Source of the DNA: Pontibacter indicus
GTDB lineage: Bacteria > Bacteroidota > Bacteroidia > Cytophagales > Hymenobacteraceae
Length of the DNA stretch: 64,000 bases
Direction: 5' to 3'
Assembly (NCBI RefSeq): GCF_900156345.1
Contig: NZ_FTPP01000002.1
Location: forward strand, 1,054,001-1,118,000
Numbering within the stretch: the stretch's first letter is position 1; every line of letters starts with the position of its first letter. Under the pieces are notes generated by a model. That model made no database searches. It was given only the letters and a program-made list of their open reading frames with translations, and had not been told where the DNA came from. Of this stretch, positions 8,787-18,442 are shown piece by piece. The position numbers and the translations under genes were made by a program.

Positions 8787-10772
8787 CTACCTTCCTGTAC
8801 CTCGCCCTTGCAGCACTGGTTTTATCAAACGGAACTCTACGCGGCGGTTGATGCGGCGATCTTCTTCCGTTCTTTCATCGCGCAGGGGCTTGCTGCTTCC
8901 GTAGCCATAGGCATCAATGCGGCCATCCTCAAGGCGCACTTTGTGCTGAATATACTGCAGAATGGCATCGGCGCGGTCTTTTGATAGGATCTGGTTAAAT
9001 TCTGGATCACCGGCGCTGTCGGTATGGCCCGCAATCTCTAACCGGAATCCCGGGTTCTCCACCAGAAAGTAAGCCACTTCGTCCAGTATGGGGTGCATCT
9101 CTTCCGTGATATTAGACTCGTTCGGCTCAAACTCGATGTTGCTGAACACGATCGGGATGTTATGGTCGATCACCTTGGTCATGATCTGCAGCGTCGTGTC
9201 CTGCTGCAGGGCCAGCTCCCGCTCAATCGTAAAGAAATCCGGGCTCTGGATGATCATCATGTACCGGGCATTGTCGATCAGGTTGAAGGCAAAGGAGCCG
9301 TCCGGCCGGATGTACTTTGACGAGATCTCGATGCCGTTGTCGAGGTCGATGATGGAGATGACACCCGAGAGTGGCTTGTTCGTAACAGAGTCGCGCAGCA
9401 CGCCTTCTACTTTGGTCACGGCCAGCGGGTGTGCCTCCATCGGCAGCGGGAAAGAGTAGAGGTCGAGGTTTTTGAGGTCGCTTTCTTCGGAGCGGGCGTA
9501 GTACAGGTTCTGCGACTGCGAGTCGATGGTGAAGTAGTACTCGCTGCCCCGCCCATTCACGAGCGGACCGATGTTGCGCGGCTCCTGCCACTTGTTGCCC
9601 ACCAGGTAGGTTTTGTAGATGTCGAAATCACCGAAATTGAACAGCTGCCCGCGCGAACTGAAGTAGAGCACCTTGTACTTGGGGTGGTAGAAAGGGCTCA
9701 CCTCACTCTGACGCGTGTTGATGATCGGGCCCATGTTCTGCGCCTTGGCCCAAGTGCCATTTTTCAGTTTGTAAGTGAAGTAAATGTCCGACAACCCGAA
9801 GCCGCCCAGGCGGTCGGAGGCAAAGTAGAGCGTGTCCTCGTTCGGCGACAGCGTCGGCTGCGAGTCCCAGGAGGGGCTGTTCACGTTAGGGCCCAGGTTC
9901 TCGATCTCGTGCCAGCTGCCATCGGGCTGCAGACTTGCCTTGTACAGGTCGCAGTTGCCAAAGCCGTCCGGCGACTCGCAGCGGGCGAAGTAAAGCGTCT
10001 TGCCGTCACGGGTGAGCGTGGCAGAGCCTTCGTTGTAAATGCTGTTGATGGGCTTGCCGAAAGACTGCGCCTCGCTCCAGTAGCCGTTGCTGTTATGGGA
10101 GTAGTAGAGGTCTTCGTTTGGCTTACTTTCTATACCCTGGAAAGTGCGTTTCGAGGTAAAGATAAGCGTATTGTTGTCTTTGCTGAGGGTAGGGCCGTAA
10201 TCTTCGTAAACAGAATTGATGGTGTTGCCCATGTTCAGGTATACCCCGCGCGGTGGCTGGTACGTCGAGATGGACTTACGGTATTCCACCAGCTCGTAAT
10301 AATAGCTCAGCGGCACATAGTAGTCCTTGGTGTTCTGCTCCAGCGAGTCGTAGTAGGATTGCACCTGGCGCACATCTGAGCGGTGATGCTTAAGCACGAG
10401 GCGGTATACCTCCATGGCCTGGTTCATCATGCCTTGCCGCTCATACAACTGGCCCAGGCGCCAGAGCAGGTTGGTGTCTTTGTAGAAGTTCTGAATGCCA
10501 AAATTGCGCACGTAACCCTCGAGCAGTCTCAGGGCTTGCCCGTACTGCTTGCGTCGCTCCAGGCGTTGTATCTCTGAGAGTTTCTTAGAATCCTTGTAAA
10601 AGGCGATCCGGTTCAGGTTAGGGAAGTCCAGGTGCATTTCCTGGTTCGGTGCCTTTTTCTTCACCTTCACGTCAGGGCCGTCCTGCAAAGGCGTATGCTT
10701 CAGCTGCGCTATACCCAGGAGCGGGGCCAGCAACAGCAGCAGGAAGAAAACAGGGGTCTTAAGTCGTTTCAT
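8787..10772 (-). CDS. OmpA family protein with PD40 beta-propeller repeats
   Basis: 661-residue envelope protein. Signal peptide at residues 1-22. A TPR-like helical segment follows at about 50-130 (RRKQYGQALRLLEGY). A PD40/WD40-like propeller spans about 160-450, with repeats of the type LTRDGKTLYFAR. A carboxypeptidase-regulatory-like beta domain lies at about 455-530. The C-terminal OmpA peptidoglycan-binding domain carries NIEFEPNES and the IAGHTDSAGDPEFN signature. This architecture is common in Bacteroidota; relatives include gliding/type IX secretion accessory proteins. ATG at 10772 is preferred over the GTG at 10778. A good TAnnTTTG promoter element lies just upstream. Confidence 0.9.
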   Translation of the reverse strand: MKRLKTPVFFLLLLLAPLLGIAQLKHTPLQDGPDVKVKKKAPNQEMHLDFPNLNRIAFYKDSKKLSEIQRLERRKQYGQALRLLEGYVRNFGIQNFYKDTNLLWRLGQLYERQGMMNQAMEVYRLVLKHHRSDVRQVQSYYDSLEQNTKDYYVPLSYYYELVEYRKSISTYQPPRGVYLNMGNTINSVYEDYGPTLSKDNNTLIFTSKRTFQGIESKPNEDLYYSHNSNGYWSEAQSFGKPINSIYNEGSATLTRDGKTLYFARCESPDGFGNCDLYKASLQPDGSWHEIENLGPNVNSPSWDSQPTLSPNEDTLYFASDRLGGFGLSDIYFTYKLKNGTWAKAQNMGPIINTRQSEVSPFYHPKYKVLYFSSRGQLFNFGDFDIYKTYLVGNKWQEPRNIGPLVNGRGSEYYFTIDSQSQNLYYARSEESDLKNLDLYSFPLPMEAHPLAVTKVEGVLRDSVTNKPLSGVISIIDLDNGIEISSKYIRPDGSFAFNLIDNARYMMIIQSPDFFTIERELALQQDTTLQIMTKVIDHNIPIVFSNIEFEPNESNITEEMHPILDEVAYFLVENPGFRLEIAGHTDSAGDPEFNQILSKDRADAILQYIQHKVRLEDGRIDAYGYGSSKPLRDERTEEDRRINRRVEFRLIKPVLQGRGTGR

Positions 10773-10797
10773 CGGCACAGGGCATGATACCTGAAAC

Positions 10798-10805
10798 CAA
10801 AGATA
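10798..10805 (-). promoter_or_regulatory. Promoter -7 element for the OmpA gene
   Basis: On the minus strand the sequence reads TATCTTTG, a perfect match to the Bacteroidota TAnnTTTG -7 element. A TTTC, one base from TTTG, lies about 21 bases upstream. Transcription would start about 15-20 bases before the ATG at 10772. Confidence 0.5.
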
Positions 10806-10999
10806 TTATTTTTTAGCCTATGTTCTGAAACGATTTATTAATATTCCCTTATATTTTCAGGATAGGTGCCAATGCCCCCGGCAGTTAAACAATTTAGGCA
10901 GGCAGGCCGCACTTGGCACAGCTCTTGACATTACTACACCCCAAAGGCATAAAGCGGATTTTCCGTTATCTTTATGTCAATTTGGCACTGATACAACCT

Positions 11000-13486
11000 A
11001 TGAACTATACACTGAAGAATTTCCTTAACCAACTCTTAATCGGAAACATGTCGGTAGATGATAGCGACGATCTGATTCCGGTAATCACCACAGACCCTGA
11101 CGAAGAAATGCTGCCGGAGGACATGCCGGACGAACTGCCTTTGCTGGCGGTGCGCAACACAGTATTGTTTCCGGGCGTGGTATTGCCTATTACCGTTAGC
11201 CGCAAAAAATCCGTGCGCCTCGTGCGCAAAGCTCATAAAGGCGACAAGATCGTGGGAGTGGTGGCGCAGCGCAATACCAACAGCGATGATCCGTCTGCCG
11301 AGGACCTGTACAGCATCGGCACCATGGCCAAGATCCTGAAAATGCTGGTACTGCCCGATGGCAACACCACCATCATCATCCAGGGCCAGAGCCGTTTCCA
11401 GATAGACGAAGTAACGCAGGAGGAACCCTACCTGTCGGCCAAGGTGAGCTATTGCAAGGATACCTTCCCCAACAAAAAGAGCAAAGAAGTAAAGGCATTG
11501 GTGCACTCGCTGAAAGATGCGGCCGCCAAGATGCTGAAGCTGAACCCTGAAATACCGCAGGAGGCCCAGGTGGCCCTCGATAATATCGACAGCCCAAGCT
11601 TCCTGACGCATTTCCTGTCGAGCAACCTGAACGTGGACGTGGCCCAGAAGCAAAAGCTGCTGGAAGTGAACGACGGCGTGGAGCGCGGCACGCAACTCCT
11701 CGAGATCATGCTGCGCGAGATCCAGTTGCTCGAACTGAAGCAGGAGATCCACACCAAGGTACACACCGACATCGATCAGCAGCAGCGCGACTATTTCCTG
11801 CGCCAGCAGATTAAGGTGCTGCAGGACGAGCTGGGGCAGGAGGGACCCGATCAGGAGATTGAGCGCTTCCGGGAGCGTGCCCTTAAGAAAAAATGGCCGG
11901 AGGCGGTTGCCAAGCATTTCAACAAAGAGATTGAGCGACTGGCCCGCCTCAACCCACAGGCAGCCGAGTACCCGGTGGCGGTCAACTACCTGGAGTTTTT
12001 GCTGGACCTGCCTTGGAACGAGACGACAAAAGACAACTTTAACCTAAAGCGCACCAAAAAGATACTGGACGCCGACCACTACGGTTTGGAGAAGGTAAAG
12101 GAGCGCATCATCGAGTACCTGGCAGTGCTCAAGCTGAAAAACGACATGAAGGCGCCGATTCTGTGCCTCTACGGACCTCCGGGCGTGGGTAAAACCTCGC
12201 TGGGTCGTTCCATCGCTACAGCCTTGGGACGTAAATATGTCAGAATGTCACTGGGCGGCGTGCGCGACGAAGCCGAGATCCGCGGGCACCGCCGTACCTA
12301 TGTGGGCGCCATGCCGGGCAAAATCATCAGCCAGATCAAAAAAGTGGGTTCTTCCAACCCGGTCATCATCCTCGACGAGATCGACAAACTGGCCTCCGAC
12401 TTCCGTGGCGACCCGTCTTCAGCTTTGCTGGAGGTGCTGGACCCGGAGCAGAACCATACCTTCATGGACAACTACCTGGACGTGGAGTACGACCTTTCGA
12501 AGGTGCTCTTCATTGCCACGGCTAACTCTCTGGAAACAATTCAGCCTGCCTTGCGCGACCGTATGGAGATCATCGAGCTGACCGGCTATACCTTAGAGGA
12601 GAAAACTGAGATTGCGAAGCGCCACCTCGTGCCGAAGCAGGTGAGTGAGCATGGCCTGGAGGAAGATGACGTGAAAATGTCGAAAGCTACACTGCAGAAA
12701 GTGATCGACGACTATACCCGTGAGTCGGGTGTGCGTAGCCTGGAGCGTAAGATTGGGCAGCTGGTGCGTAACACGGCCAAGCAAAAGGCGATGGAGGAAA
12801 AATATACGCCGTCCATCAAGCCGGAAGACGTAGTGAAGATTCTCGGACCGGAAACCTTCGACAAAGAAATCTACCAGGACATCGACACCGCTGGTGTAGT
12901 AACCGGCCTGGCCTGGACTTCTGTGGGCGGCGATATCCTGTTCATCGAGTCTATCCTGAGCAAAGGCAAGGGTAAGCTGACGCTATCAGGCCAGTTGGGC
13001 GATGTGATGAAAGAGTCTGCCATGACGGCCATCTCATACCTGAAAGCCCACGCCGATCTGCTCGACATCGACTACCGCCTCTTCGACCAGTACGATCTGC
13101 ACATTCACTTCCCGGAAGGGGCCGTTCCGAAAGACGGTCCGTCGGCAGGTATAGCCATTTTCACGTCCATCGCCTCGGTGTTTACGCAGCGCAAAGTGAA
13201 GTCGCGCCTGGCCATGACGGGCGAGATCACGCTGCGTGGCAAGGTGCTGCCGGTGGGAGGTATAAAAGAGAAAATACTCGCAGCCAAGCGCGCAGGTATA
13301 ACCGATGTAATCCTGTGTCAGAAAAATCGCAAGGACATCACCGAAATACCGGAGCAATACATCAAAGGTCTGCAGATTCATTACGTAGACAGAGTGGACG
13401 ACGTGGTGCAGATTGCTTTGCTAAAGCAAAAAGTGAAGCATCCGCTCAAGTTGGTGGTGTCGGAGAATGGAAAGAGCGAGGAATAA
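11000..13486 (+). CDS. lon: ATP-dependent Lon protease
   Basis: Lon, a cytoplasmic AAA+ serine protease of about 828 residues. The N-terminal substrate domain begins at [18 protein letters not shown]. The AAA+ Walker [10 protein letters not shown] and Walker [11 protein letters not shown] follow. The catalytic Ser lies in KDGPSAGIA and the Lys partner in [15 protein letters not shown], giving a complete Ser-Lys dyad. The start is uncertain: ATG at 11000 or at 11048 (MSVDDSDDL) are both plausible, and homology is firm only after the second. A weak TATCTTTA element at 10967-10974 would suit the 11000 start. hslU follows after a short hairpin. Confidence 0.96.
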   Translation: MNYTLKNFLNQLLIGNMSVDDSDDLIPVITTDPDEEMLPEDMPDELPLLAVRNTVLFPGVVLPITVSRKKSVRLVRKAHKGDKIVGVVAQRNTNSDDPSAEDLYSIGTMAKILKMLVLPDGNTTIIIQGQSRFQIDEVTQEEPYLSAKVSYCKDTFPNKKSKEVKALVHSLKDAAAKMLKLNPEIPQEAQVALDNIDSPSFLTHFLSSNLNVDVAQKQKLLEVNDGVERGTQLLEIMLREIQLLELKQEIHTKVHTDIDQQQRDYFLRQQIKVLQDELGQEGPDQEIERFRERALKKKWPEAVAKHFNKEIERLARLNPQAAEYPVAVNYLEFLLDLPWNETTKDNFNLKRTKKILDADHYGLEKVKERIIEYLAVLKLKNDMKAPILCLYGPPGVGKTSLGRSIATALGRKYVRMSLGGVRDEAEIRGHRRTYVGAMPGKIISQIKKVGSSNPVIILDEIDKLASDFRGDPSSALLEVLDPEQNHTFMDNYLDVEYDLSKVLFIATANSLETIQPALRDRMEIIELTGYTLEEKTEIAKRHLVPKQVSEHGLEEDDVKMSKATLQKVIDDYTRESGVRSLERKIGQLVRNTAKQKAMEEKYTPSIKPEDVVKILGPETFDKEIYQDIDTAGVVTGLAWTSVGGDILFIESILSKGKGKLTLSGQLGDVMKESAMTAISYLKAHADLLDIDYRLFDQYDLHIHFPEGAVPKDGPSAGIAIFTSIASVFTQRKVKSRLAMTGEITLRGKVLPVGGIKEKILAAKRAGITDVILCQKNRKDITEIPEQYIKGLQIHYVDRVDDVVQIALLKQKVKHPLKLVVSENGKSEE

Positions 13487-13492
13487 AGATCG

Positions 13493-13521
13493 CTGGTTGA
13501 CTTCGGCCACCAGATTTTTTT
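13493..13521 (+). terminator. Weak hairpin plus T-run between lon and hslU
   Basis: CTGGT at 13493-13497 pairs with ACCAG at 13509-13513 and is followed by seven T residues. The stem is only 5 bp, so it may act as a partial terminator rather than a full stop. Confidence 0.5.
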
Positions 13522-13539
13522 AATTTTTAAGCAGAGAAG

Positions 13540-14934
13540 ATGTTAGAATCAATAGAGCATTTAACGCCAGCCCAGATTGTAGAGGAGCTGGATAAATATA
13601 TTATTGGGCAGCAGGAGGCCAAACGAAACGTGGCCATTGCGCTCCGCAACCGCTGGCGCCGCATGAACGCCGACGAAAGCATCCGCCGTGAGATCGTGCC
13701 TAACAACATCCTGATGATCGGGGCAACCGGGGTGGGTAAAACCGAGATCGCCCGCCGCCTGGCCAAGATCGCCGATGCGCCTTTCACCAAGGTAGAAGCC
13801 TCGAAGTTTACGGAAGTGGGCTATGTGGGCCGCGACGTGGAGAGCATGGTCCGTGACCTGGTGGAGCAGTCGGTGAACATGGTAAAGACCAAGAAAAAGG
13901 AAGAAGTGAAGCAGAAAGCGGCTGAGGTGGTAGAAGACATCATCCTCGACGCCCTTATTCCGCCGATCCAGGGCCGCACATCGCCGGGTTACGCCACCAC
14001 AACCGACCCGAACGCCATGCCCGATAACGACTACGAACTGAACGAGCGCACCCGCGAGAAATTCAGAGAGAAGATCCGCAACGGCGAGCTCGAGGACCGC
14101 AAGATCGAGATCCGGGTGCAGCAGAGCGCCATGCCTGGTATGGGTGTGATGGGGCCAGGTATGGACGAGGCTTCCATGATGAACATCCAGGAGATGATCA
14201 GCGGCATGATGCCCAAGAAGACCAAAAAACGCAAAGTGACCATTGCCGAAGCCCGCAAGATCTTGTTGGAAGAAGAAGCCGCGAAACTCATCGATATGGA
14301 TGAGGTGAAGGAAGAAGCAATCTTCAAAGCGGAGAACTCCGGTGTGATCTTCATTGACGAGATTGACAAAGTGGCCAGCGCTAGCAACAAAGGCGGCGGC
14401 GGTCCCGACGTGAGCCGCGAAGGCGTGCAGCGCGACCTGTTGCCAATTGTAGAGGGCTCCACGGTGAACACCAAGTATGGCGTCATCAACACCGACCACA
14501 TATTGTTCATCGCTGCCGGTGCCTTCCACGTGGCCAAACCGTCGGATCTTATACCTGAATTGCAGGGTCGTTTCCCGATCCGTGTGGAGCTGCAGAGCCT
14601 GACTAAGGAAGATTTCTACCAGATCCTGAAGTTCCCGAAAAACGCCCTGACCAAGCAGTACGAGGCTTTGTTGAAAGCGGAGAACGTGGAGCTGAGCTTT
14701 GCCGACGAAGCTCTGGACGAGATTGCCAGCCTGGCTTACGAAGTGAATGCCGAAGTCGAGAACATTGGTGCCCGTCGCCTGCAGACCATCATGAGCCGCC
14801 TGCTCAACGACATCCTCTTCGATGTGCCCGACAAAATCAGCGCCAATGCCCGTATCGTCATTACCCGCGACATGGTGCTCGAACGACTGTCGGACATGGT
14901 GAAGAACCGCGACCTGAGTCAGTATATCTTGTAA
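13540..14934 (+). CDS. hslU: HslU, ATPase subunit of the HslUV protease
   Basis: 464-residue AAA+ unfoldase. Walker A reads [13 protein letters not shown] at about residues 63-75 and Walker B reads [12 protein letters not shown]. The I domain lies between them and includes a Met/Gly-rich insertion ([18 protein letters not shown]). The second AAA part contains [11 protein letters not shown]. The C-terminus LSQYIL is the tail that docks into HslV. HslV, normally the adjacent gene, is not next to it here; the upstream neighbour is lon. The stop codon is followed at once by the left arm of a low-complexity inverted repeat. Confidence 0.97.
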   Translation: MLESIEHLTPAQIVEELDKYIIGQQEAKRNVAIALRNRWRRMNADESIRREIVPNNILMIGATGVGKTEIARRLAKIADAPFTKVEASKFTEVGYVGRDVESMVRDLVEQSVNMVKTKKKEEVKQKAAEVVEDIILDALIPPIQGRTSPGYATTTDPNAMPDNDYELNERTREKFREKIRNGELEDRKIEIRVQQSAMPGMGVMGPGMDEASMMNIQEMISGMMPKKTKKRKVTIAEARKILLEEEAAKLIDMDEVKEEAIFKAENSGVIFIDEIDKVASASNKGGGGPDVSREGVQRDLLPIVEGSTVNTKYGVINTDHILFIAAGAFHVAKPSDLIPELQGRFPIRVELQSLTKEDFYQILKFPKNALTKQYEALLKAENVELSFADEALDEIASLAYEVNAEVENIGARRLQTIMSRLLNDILFDVPDKISANARIVITRDMVLERLSDMVKNRDLSQYIL

Positions 14935-15007
14935 GTTTGGGAGTTTGAGAGTTTAAGAGCTGGGGAATTTAGGAATTCGAGGGATAAAGACGGTGTAAGG
15001 ACAGGTC

Positions 15008-15029
15008 GCGACCTGTTCGAATCGTGCAC
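15008..15029 (+). repeat. 22-bp intergenic repeat, copy 1
   Basis: GCGACCTGTTCGAATCGTGC plus AC matches the segment at 25852-25873 at 21 of 22 positions. Both copies lie in noncoding DNA downstream of a gene on the + strand. In this copy the first bases complete the palindrome ACAGGTCGCGACCTGT. Confidence 0.7.
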
Positions 15030-15153
15030 AGGTTATACCTGTCCACTTGTTTCCCGCGCTTTCTAGGTTGTGTACATGCTTATTGAATAACTGGCACGGT
15101 AATCATTTCTGTGGCCTGCAGATAAAAGCGAGTCTGTGAACTCGCGAAATGGG

Positions 15154-15195
15154 AAAGCTGGTGCTTCTGTAGAGGCAGAGGCACCGGCTTTTTTG
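15154..15195 (+). terminator. Rho-independent terminator downstream of hslU
   Basis: An 11-bp stem with one G-U pair (AAAGCTGGTGC at 15154-15164, GCACCGGCTTT at 15181-15191), with an inner TCTG/CAGA extension, then a T-run to 15194. Confidence 0.8.
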
Positions 15196-15310
15196 TTTAT
15201 GAAAACCTCAGCCTTCAGGTATAGGTATAACCAAATCTTAAAACACATTCGTACTTTAGGTTAGTATAGATCACTCTTAAACTCCTACATTCTCAAACTC
15301 CTAAACTTCC

Positions 15311-16039
15311 ATGAACTACTACTTCATCACCGGGACGAGCAAAGGTATAGGCAAAGCCATTGCGGAGGAACTGCTGCAGGACGAGAACAACTTTGTGATC
15401 GGCGTTTGCCGCAACAGCACGATCCAGCACAAAAACTACCGCCACCAACCGCTCGATTTTTCAGATATACCTGCCGTGGAGCATAACCTGCACAAGGTAT
15501 TTGTGCCTTACCAGGACGCCGAAAAGCTAGTACTGATCAACAACGCGGGTGTGCTGGGCGACATTGGCTATGTGGGCGAAGGCATGCCGAACGAGCGCTT
15601 CGAGTTTGTGTTCGACGTGAACGTAATCGTGCCGGCCATGCTGATGAACAGTTTCCTGCAGGTATACCAGCCGCTGCAAGTGCCCAAGGTAATCGTGAAC
15701 GTCAGCTCTTGGGCAGGGAAGTATCCCATCGACGGGTGGGCCAGTTACTGCGCCTCCAAAGCAGCAATTGACATGCTGTCGCAGACAATACAGCAGGAAC
15801 AGAATGTACGTGCCTCCGGCGTGCGGGTCTTTGCGCTGTCGCCGGGCGTGGTGGACACTGCCATGCAGGAGCACATCCGGGAAAGTGATGAGAACAAGTT
15901 CAGCAACGTGCAGCGGTTCAGGGATTACAAGGAGCAAGGCGAGCTGGCTTCACCGGAAGAGGTGGGTCAAAAGATCGTCTGGTTCCTGAACAACACCGAC
16001 AACTTTAACGAGGTCATCGTATCTGTGCGGGATATGTAG
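15311..16039 (+). CDS. SDR family NAD(P)-dependent oxidoreductase
   Basis: 242-residue short-chain dehydrogenase/reductase. The cofactor motif GTSKGIGKA sits at residues 8-16, the structural INNAG motif at about 77-81, and the catalytic Ser and YCASK (Tyr and Lys) follow at about 140-155. It resembles the sepiapterin reductase/benzil reductase branch, so carbonyl reduction is likely, but the substrate is unknown. Its ATG follows directly on the right arm of the gene-boundary repeat. A terminator lies 26 bases after the stop. It seems to be a single-gene unit. Confidence 0.88.
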   Translation: MNYYFITGTSKGIGKAIAEELLQDENNFVIGVCRNSTIQHKNYRHQPLDFSDIPAVEHNLHKVFVPYQDAEKLVLINNAGVLGDIGYVGEGMPNERFEFVFDVNVIVPAMLMNSFLQVYQPLQVPKVIVNVSSWAGKYPIDGWASYCASKAAIDMLSQTIQQEQNVRASGVRVFALSPGVVDTAMQEHIRESDENKFSNVQRFRDYKEQGELASPEEVGQKIVWFLNNTDNFNEVIVSVRDM

Positions 16040-16065
16040 TTTAGTCCATTGTTCATAATGACGAC

Positions 16066-16097
16066 AAAGCCTTGCCCCTGTGGCAGGGCTTTTTTTG
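16066..16097 (+). terminator. Rho-independent terminator after the SDR gene
   Basis: AAAGCCTTGCC (16066-16076) pairs with GGCAGGGCTTT (16082-16092) with one wobble, loop CCTGT, then seven or more T residues. Confidence 0.85.
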
Positions 16098-16241
16098 TGA
16101 AGAGATGTTACCTGCGATCAATGTTTATACACGCATAACCCATTGATTCCTAGGGGAAATAGTTTTAAGGGGATTGTTGCTAATTTAATATAGTTATGCT
16201 AAATTTCTATACCTGATCGAAGCCCCTATAGCTGAGCCTCT

Positions 16242-16661
16242 ATGAAGAACCCCATCTGTCCCAAATGCAGTGCCACAGAAGTCGTGAAGAGCGGTATTAT
16301 CAACGACCGGCAACGCTATCGTTGCAAGAAATGCGGCTATTACTTCACGGTAAATAAGCTCGGGAAAGGGATTGACAGCTATTATGTGACCAAGGCGCTG
16401 CAACTCTACATTGAAGGCATCAGCTACCGGGAGATCGAGCGGATTCTGGGTGTGAGTCACGTCTCGATCATGAACTGGGTGCGCAAGTATAAAATCAAGG
16501 CGCCGGAGCAAACCGAATACCATCCTACTTACAAAATACTGAACCACACCGAACTGGTCGAGCACATGAAGAACAGCGCCAACCTCAAAGGCGCCGGCAT
16601 GATGATCACCGAGCTTGGCGACAAGTACATGATGATCAAGTGGAAGCGGTTTAAAGATTGA
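16242..16661 (+). CDS. InsA-like zinc-ribbon/HTH protein (exapted IS1 domain)
   Basis: 139-residue protein related to the N-terminal part of IS1 transposase (InsA). A zinc ribbon has CPKC at about residues 6-9 and CKKCG at about 29-33. A helix-turn-helix follows at about 60-85 (SYREIERILGVSHVSIMNWV). The last 50 residues (ELVEHMKNSANLKGAGMM and onward) match nothing I know. No DDE catalytic domain, InsB frame, terminal inverted repeats or target duplication is visible. It is therefore more likely a domesticated DNA-binding protein than a live element. It sits 121 bases upstream of the porin that opens the acetate module, suggesting a regulatory role (inference). Confidence 0.75.
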   Translation: MKNPICPKCSATEVVKSGIINDRQRYRCKKCGYYFTVNKLGKGIDSYYVTKALQLYIEGISYREIERILGVSHVSIMNWVRKYKIKAPEQTEYHPTYKILNHTELVEHMKNSANLKGAGMMITELGDKYMMIKWKRFKD

Positions 16662-16782
16662 TGTATACCAACTTACCAAAAATATACAGCACTTTATCCT
16701 TTCTCCTGAATCTTCCTTAAAATAGTCTAAAGAATTCGGGGAAACAGCTGACCTCTCTTCACCTTAACATTTAGTATCCCAT

Positions 16783-18123
16783 ATGAAAAAACTGTTACTA
16801 TATGTAGCGGCAGGGCTGGTGCTTTGCTGTGCAGGAAGGAGTGCGTCCGCTCAAGGCTCTACCGAGTATGGTGCGGGCATCAAGCTGCCCATCAACGAAG
16901 ACGGGTCAAAGTACATTCGTTTTATCACCTGGCACCAGGTATGGATGCGCTACAACGAGCATAACTCGGGTACGATCCGCAACGGGGAGCCGGTGGACAA
17001 CACCCTGGACTTCGGCCTGCGCCGCTCCCGATTCCTCACCTACTCCCAGATCTCGCCCCGCTTTTTAGTATTGCTGCACTTTGGTATCAATAATCAGAAT
17101 GCTGTCAGTGGGGGTGTGAATCCTACGCAGGATGGGAAGAAGCCCCAGATCTTTATTCACGATGCCTGGACAGAGTATAAGGTGTTTGACAACGCTCTGT
17201 CGGTTGGGGCTGGCCTGCACTACTGGAACGGCATCTCGCGCAGTACCAATGCCAGCACGCTCAACTTCATGGCCATCGACGCACCGATCTTCAACTGGGC
17301 CACCATCGATGCTGCCGACCAGTTCGGGCGTATGCTGGGCGTGTACGCCAAAGGCAAGCTCGGCAAACTGGACTACCGCATGGCCGTGAATGATCCTTTT
17401 CTGACCAACACGGCGGAGACGATCGGTCCAAATGCTAACTACAATCCACGGAACAACAATAAGGTATACCAAGGCTATTTCAACTGGCAGTTTCTGGAGC
17501 AGGAGTCGAACCTGTTGCCGTATATGGTGGGCACTTACCTGGGCTCTAAACGCGTGTTCAACATCGGCGCGGGCTTCTTACACAACAAAGACGGCATGTG
17601 GCGCGAGCAGAATACCATCAATGGCTCCATAGTAGAAGAAGAAAACATCAACCTGTTTGGCGTGGATGCTTTCCTGGACCTGCCGCTTAACACCGAAACC
17701 AACACCGCCCTGACCGCCTACGGCGTGTACTACAACTACGACTTTGGCAAAGACAATGTGCGCAACATTGGTATTATGAACCCCGCGCAGGGCGGAGGCG
17801 CACTACGCGGCAATGCTTTCCCGACCATCGGTACCGGCGATATCCTGTATGGGCAGGCAGGCTACCTGCTTCCCAAAGATTTGATTACCGAAAAAGCCCG
17901 CCTCCAACCCTATGCCGCCTACAGCTATGGCAGTTTAGACGGCGTGCAGAACAGCCGCGGTGAGAAAGTGCCTGTGAAAGTGCTCGACCTGGGTGCTAAC
18001 CTCTTTCTGGAAGGGCATCATTCCAAACTCACGCTCAACTACCGCAACCGCCCTGATTTCACGAACCCCGATAACCTGAAGTACCGCCCCGAGATAACAC
18101 TGCAGGCCATGATTTACTTGTAA
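16783..18123 (+). CDS. Outer-membrane porin
   Basis: 446-residue outer-membrane beta-barrel. A signal peptide (residues 1-24, ending SASAQ) is followed by alternating-pattern strands rich in Gly, Asn, Tyr and Phe. It ends in an aromatic/hydrophobic strand (ITLQAMIYL), as in barrels. It resembles the phosphate-selective/general porin group of Bacteroidota. It leads directly into the DUF4212-symporter pair 28 bases downstream. A role letting short-chain carboxylates cross the outer membrane fits the context but is not shown by the sequence. Confidence 0.8.
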   Translation: MKKLLLYVAAGLVLCCAGRSASAQGSTEYGAGIKLPINEDGSKYIRFITWHQVWMRYNEHNSGTIRNGEPVDNTLDFGLRRSRFLTYSQISPRFLVLLHFGINNQNAVSGGVNPTQDGKKPQIFIHDAWTEYKVFDNALSVGAGLHYWNGISRSTNASTLNFMAIDAPIFNWATIDAADQFGRMLGVYAKGKLGKLDYRMAVNDPFLTNTAETIGPNANYNPRNNNKVYQGYFNWQFLEQESNLLPYMVGTYLGSKRVFNIGAGFLHNKDGMWREQNTINGSIVEEENINLFGVDAFLDLPLNTETNTALTAYGVYYNYDFGKDNVRNIGIMNPAQGGGALRGNAFPTIGTGDILYGQAGYLLPKDLITEKARLQPYAAYSYGSLDGVQNSRGEKVPVKVLDLGANLFLEGHHSKLTLNYRNRPDFTNPDNLKYRPEITLQAMIYL

Positions 18124-18151
18124 GAACCTTAAAAAACTAAACTATATATCC

Positions 18152-18415
18152 ATGGAAAATAACAAGAACAGAATGCAGGAGTACTGGCAGCGCAACGTGC
18201 GCATCCTCCTGACGCTTTTGGGCCTTTGGTTCGTCGTGTCCTACGTCTTCGGCATTTTGCTCGTCGACGAACTGAACCAGTTCCGGCTGGGCGGCTTCAA
18301 ACTGGGCTTCTGGTTTGCGCAGCAGGGCTCCATCTATGCTTTTGTGCTGATCATCTTCATCTATGTGTGGCTGATGAACAAGCTCGACCGCGAATTTGAC
18401 GTGCACGAAGATTAA
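18152..18415 (+). CDS. DUF4212 small subunit of sodium:solute symporter
   Basis: 87-residue membrane protein with two helices (about residues 17-37 and 58-77) and the DUF4212 pattern QEYWQRNVRILLTLL near the N-terminus and GFWFAQQGSIYAFV in the middle. In many bacteria this small subunit is encoded immediately upstream of the VC_2705-type acetate/carboxylate symporter, exactly as here (27-base gap). It is probably needed for assembly or function of the large subunit. Confidence 0.92.
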   Translation: MENNKNRMQEYWQRNVRILLTLLGLWFVVSYVFGILLVDELNQFRLGGFKLGFWFAQQGSIYAFVLIIFIYVWLMNKLDREFDVHED

Positions 18416-18442
18416 TCTCTCACCACAAAACACCTTAAGACA

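Larger units (their letters stand above)
14935..15310. repeat. 376-bp gap bounded by a low-complexity inverted repeat
   Basis: The hslU-SDR gap contains no credible gene. Its left arm (14935-14959, words such as GAGTTTGAGAGTTTAAGAG) begins at the base after the hslU stop. Its right arm (15274-15310, CTCTTAAACTCC and TCTCAAACTCC) ends at the base before the SDR ATG. The arms are inverted and imperfect, purine-rich on one side and G-poor on the other. Between them lie a 16-bp palindrome ACAGGTCGCGACCTGT (15001-15016), a copy of a 22-mer found again at 25852, the hairpin ACAGGTTATACCTGT (15027-15041) and a terminator at 15154. Confidence 0.7.

Noticed and set aside
9429..10379. 316-codon frame on the + strand opposite the OmpA gene
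   Set aside because: It is antisense to a well-supported PD40/OmpA protein; the product is rich in Val, Arg and His, typical of a shadow of a G+C-rich gene.
15063..15248. 61-codon minus-strand frame in the hslU-SDR gap
   Set aside because: It overlaps the terminator at 15154 and reads through the hairpin; low-complexity product, no homology pattern.
16242..16661. Active IS1-type insertion sequence
   Set aside because: No terminal inverted repeats, no catalytic DDE domain and no target duplication could be seen, so it is annotated as an exapted protein.
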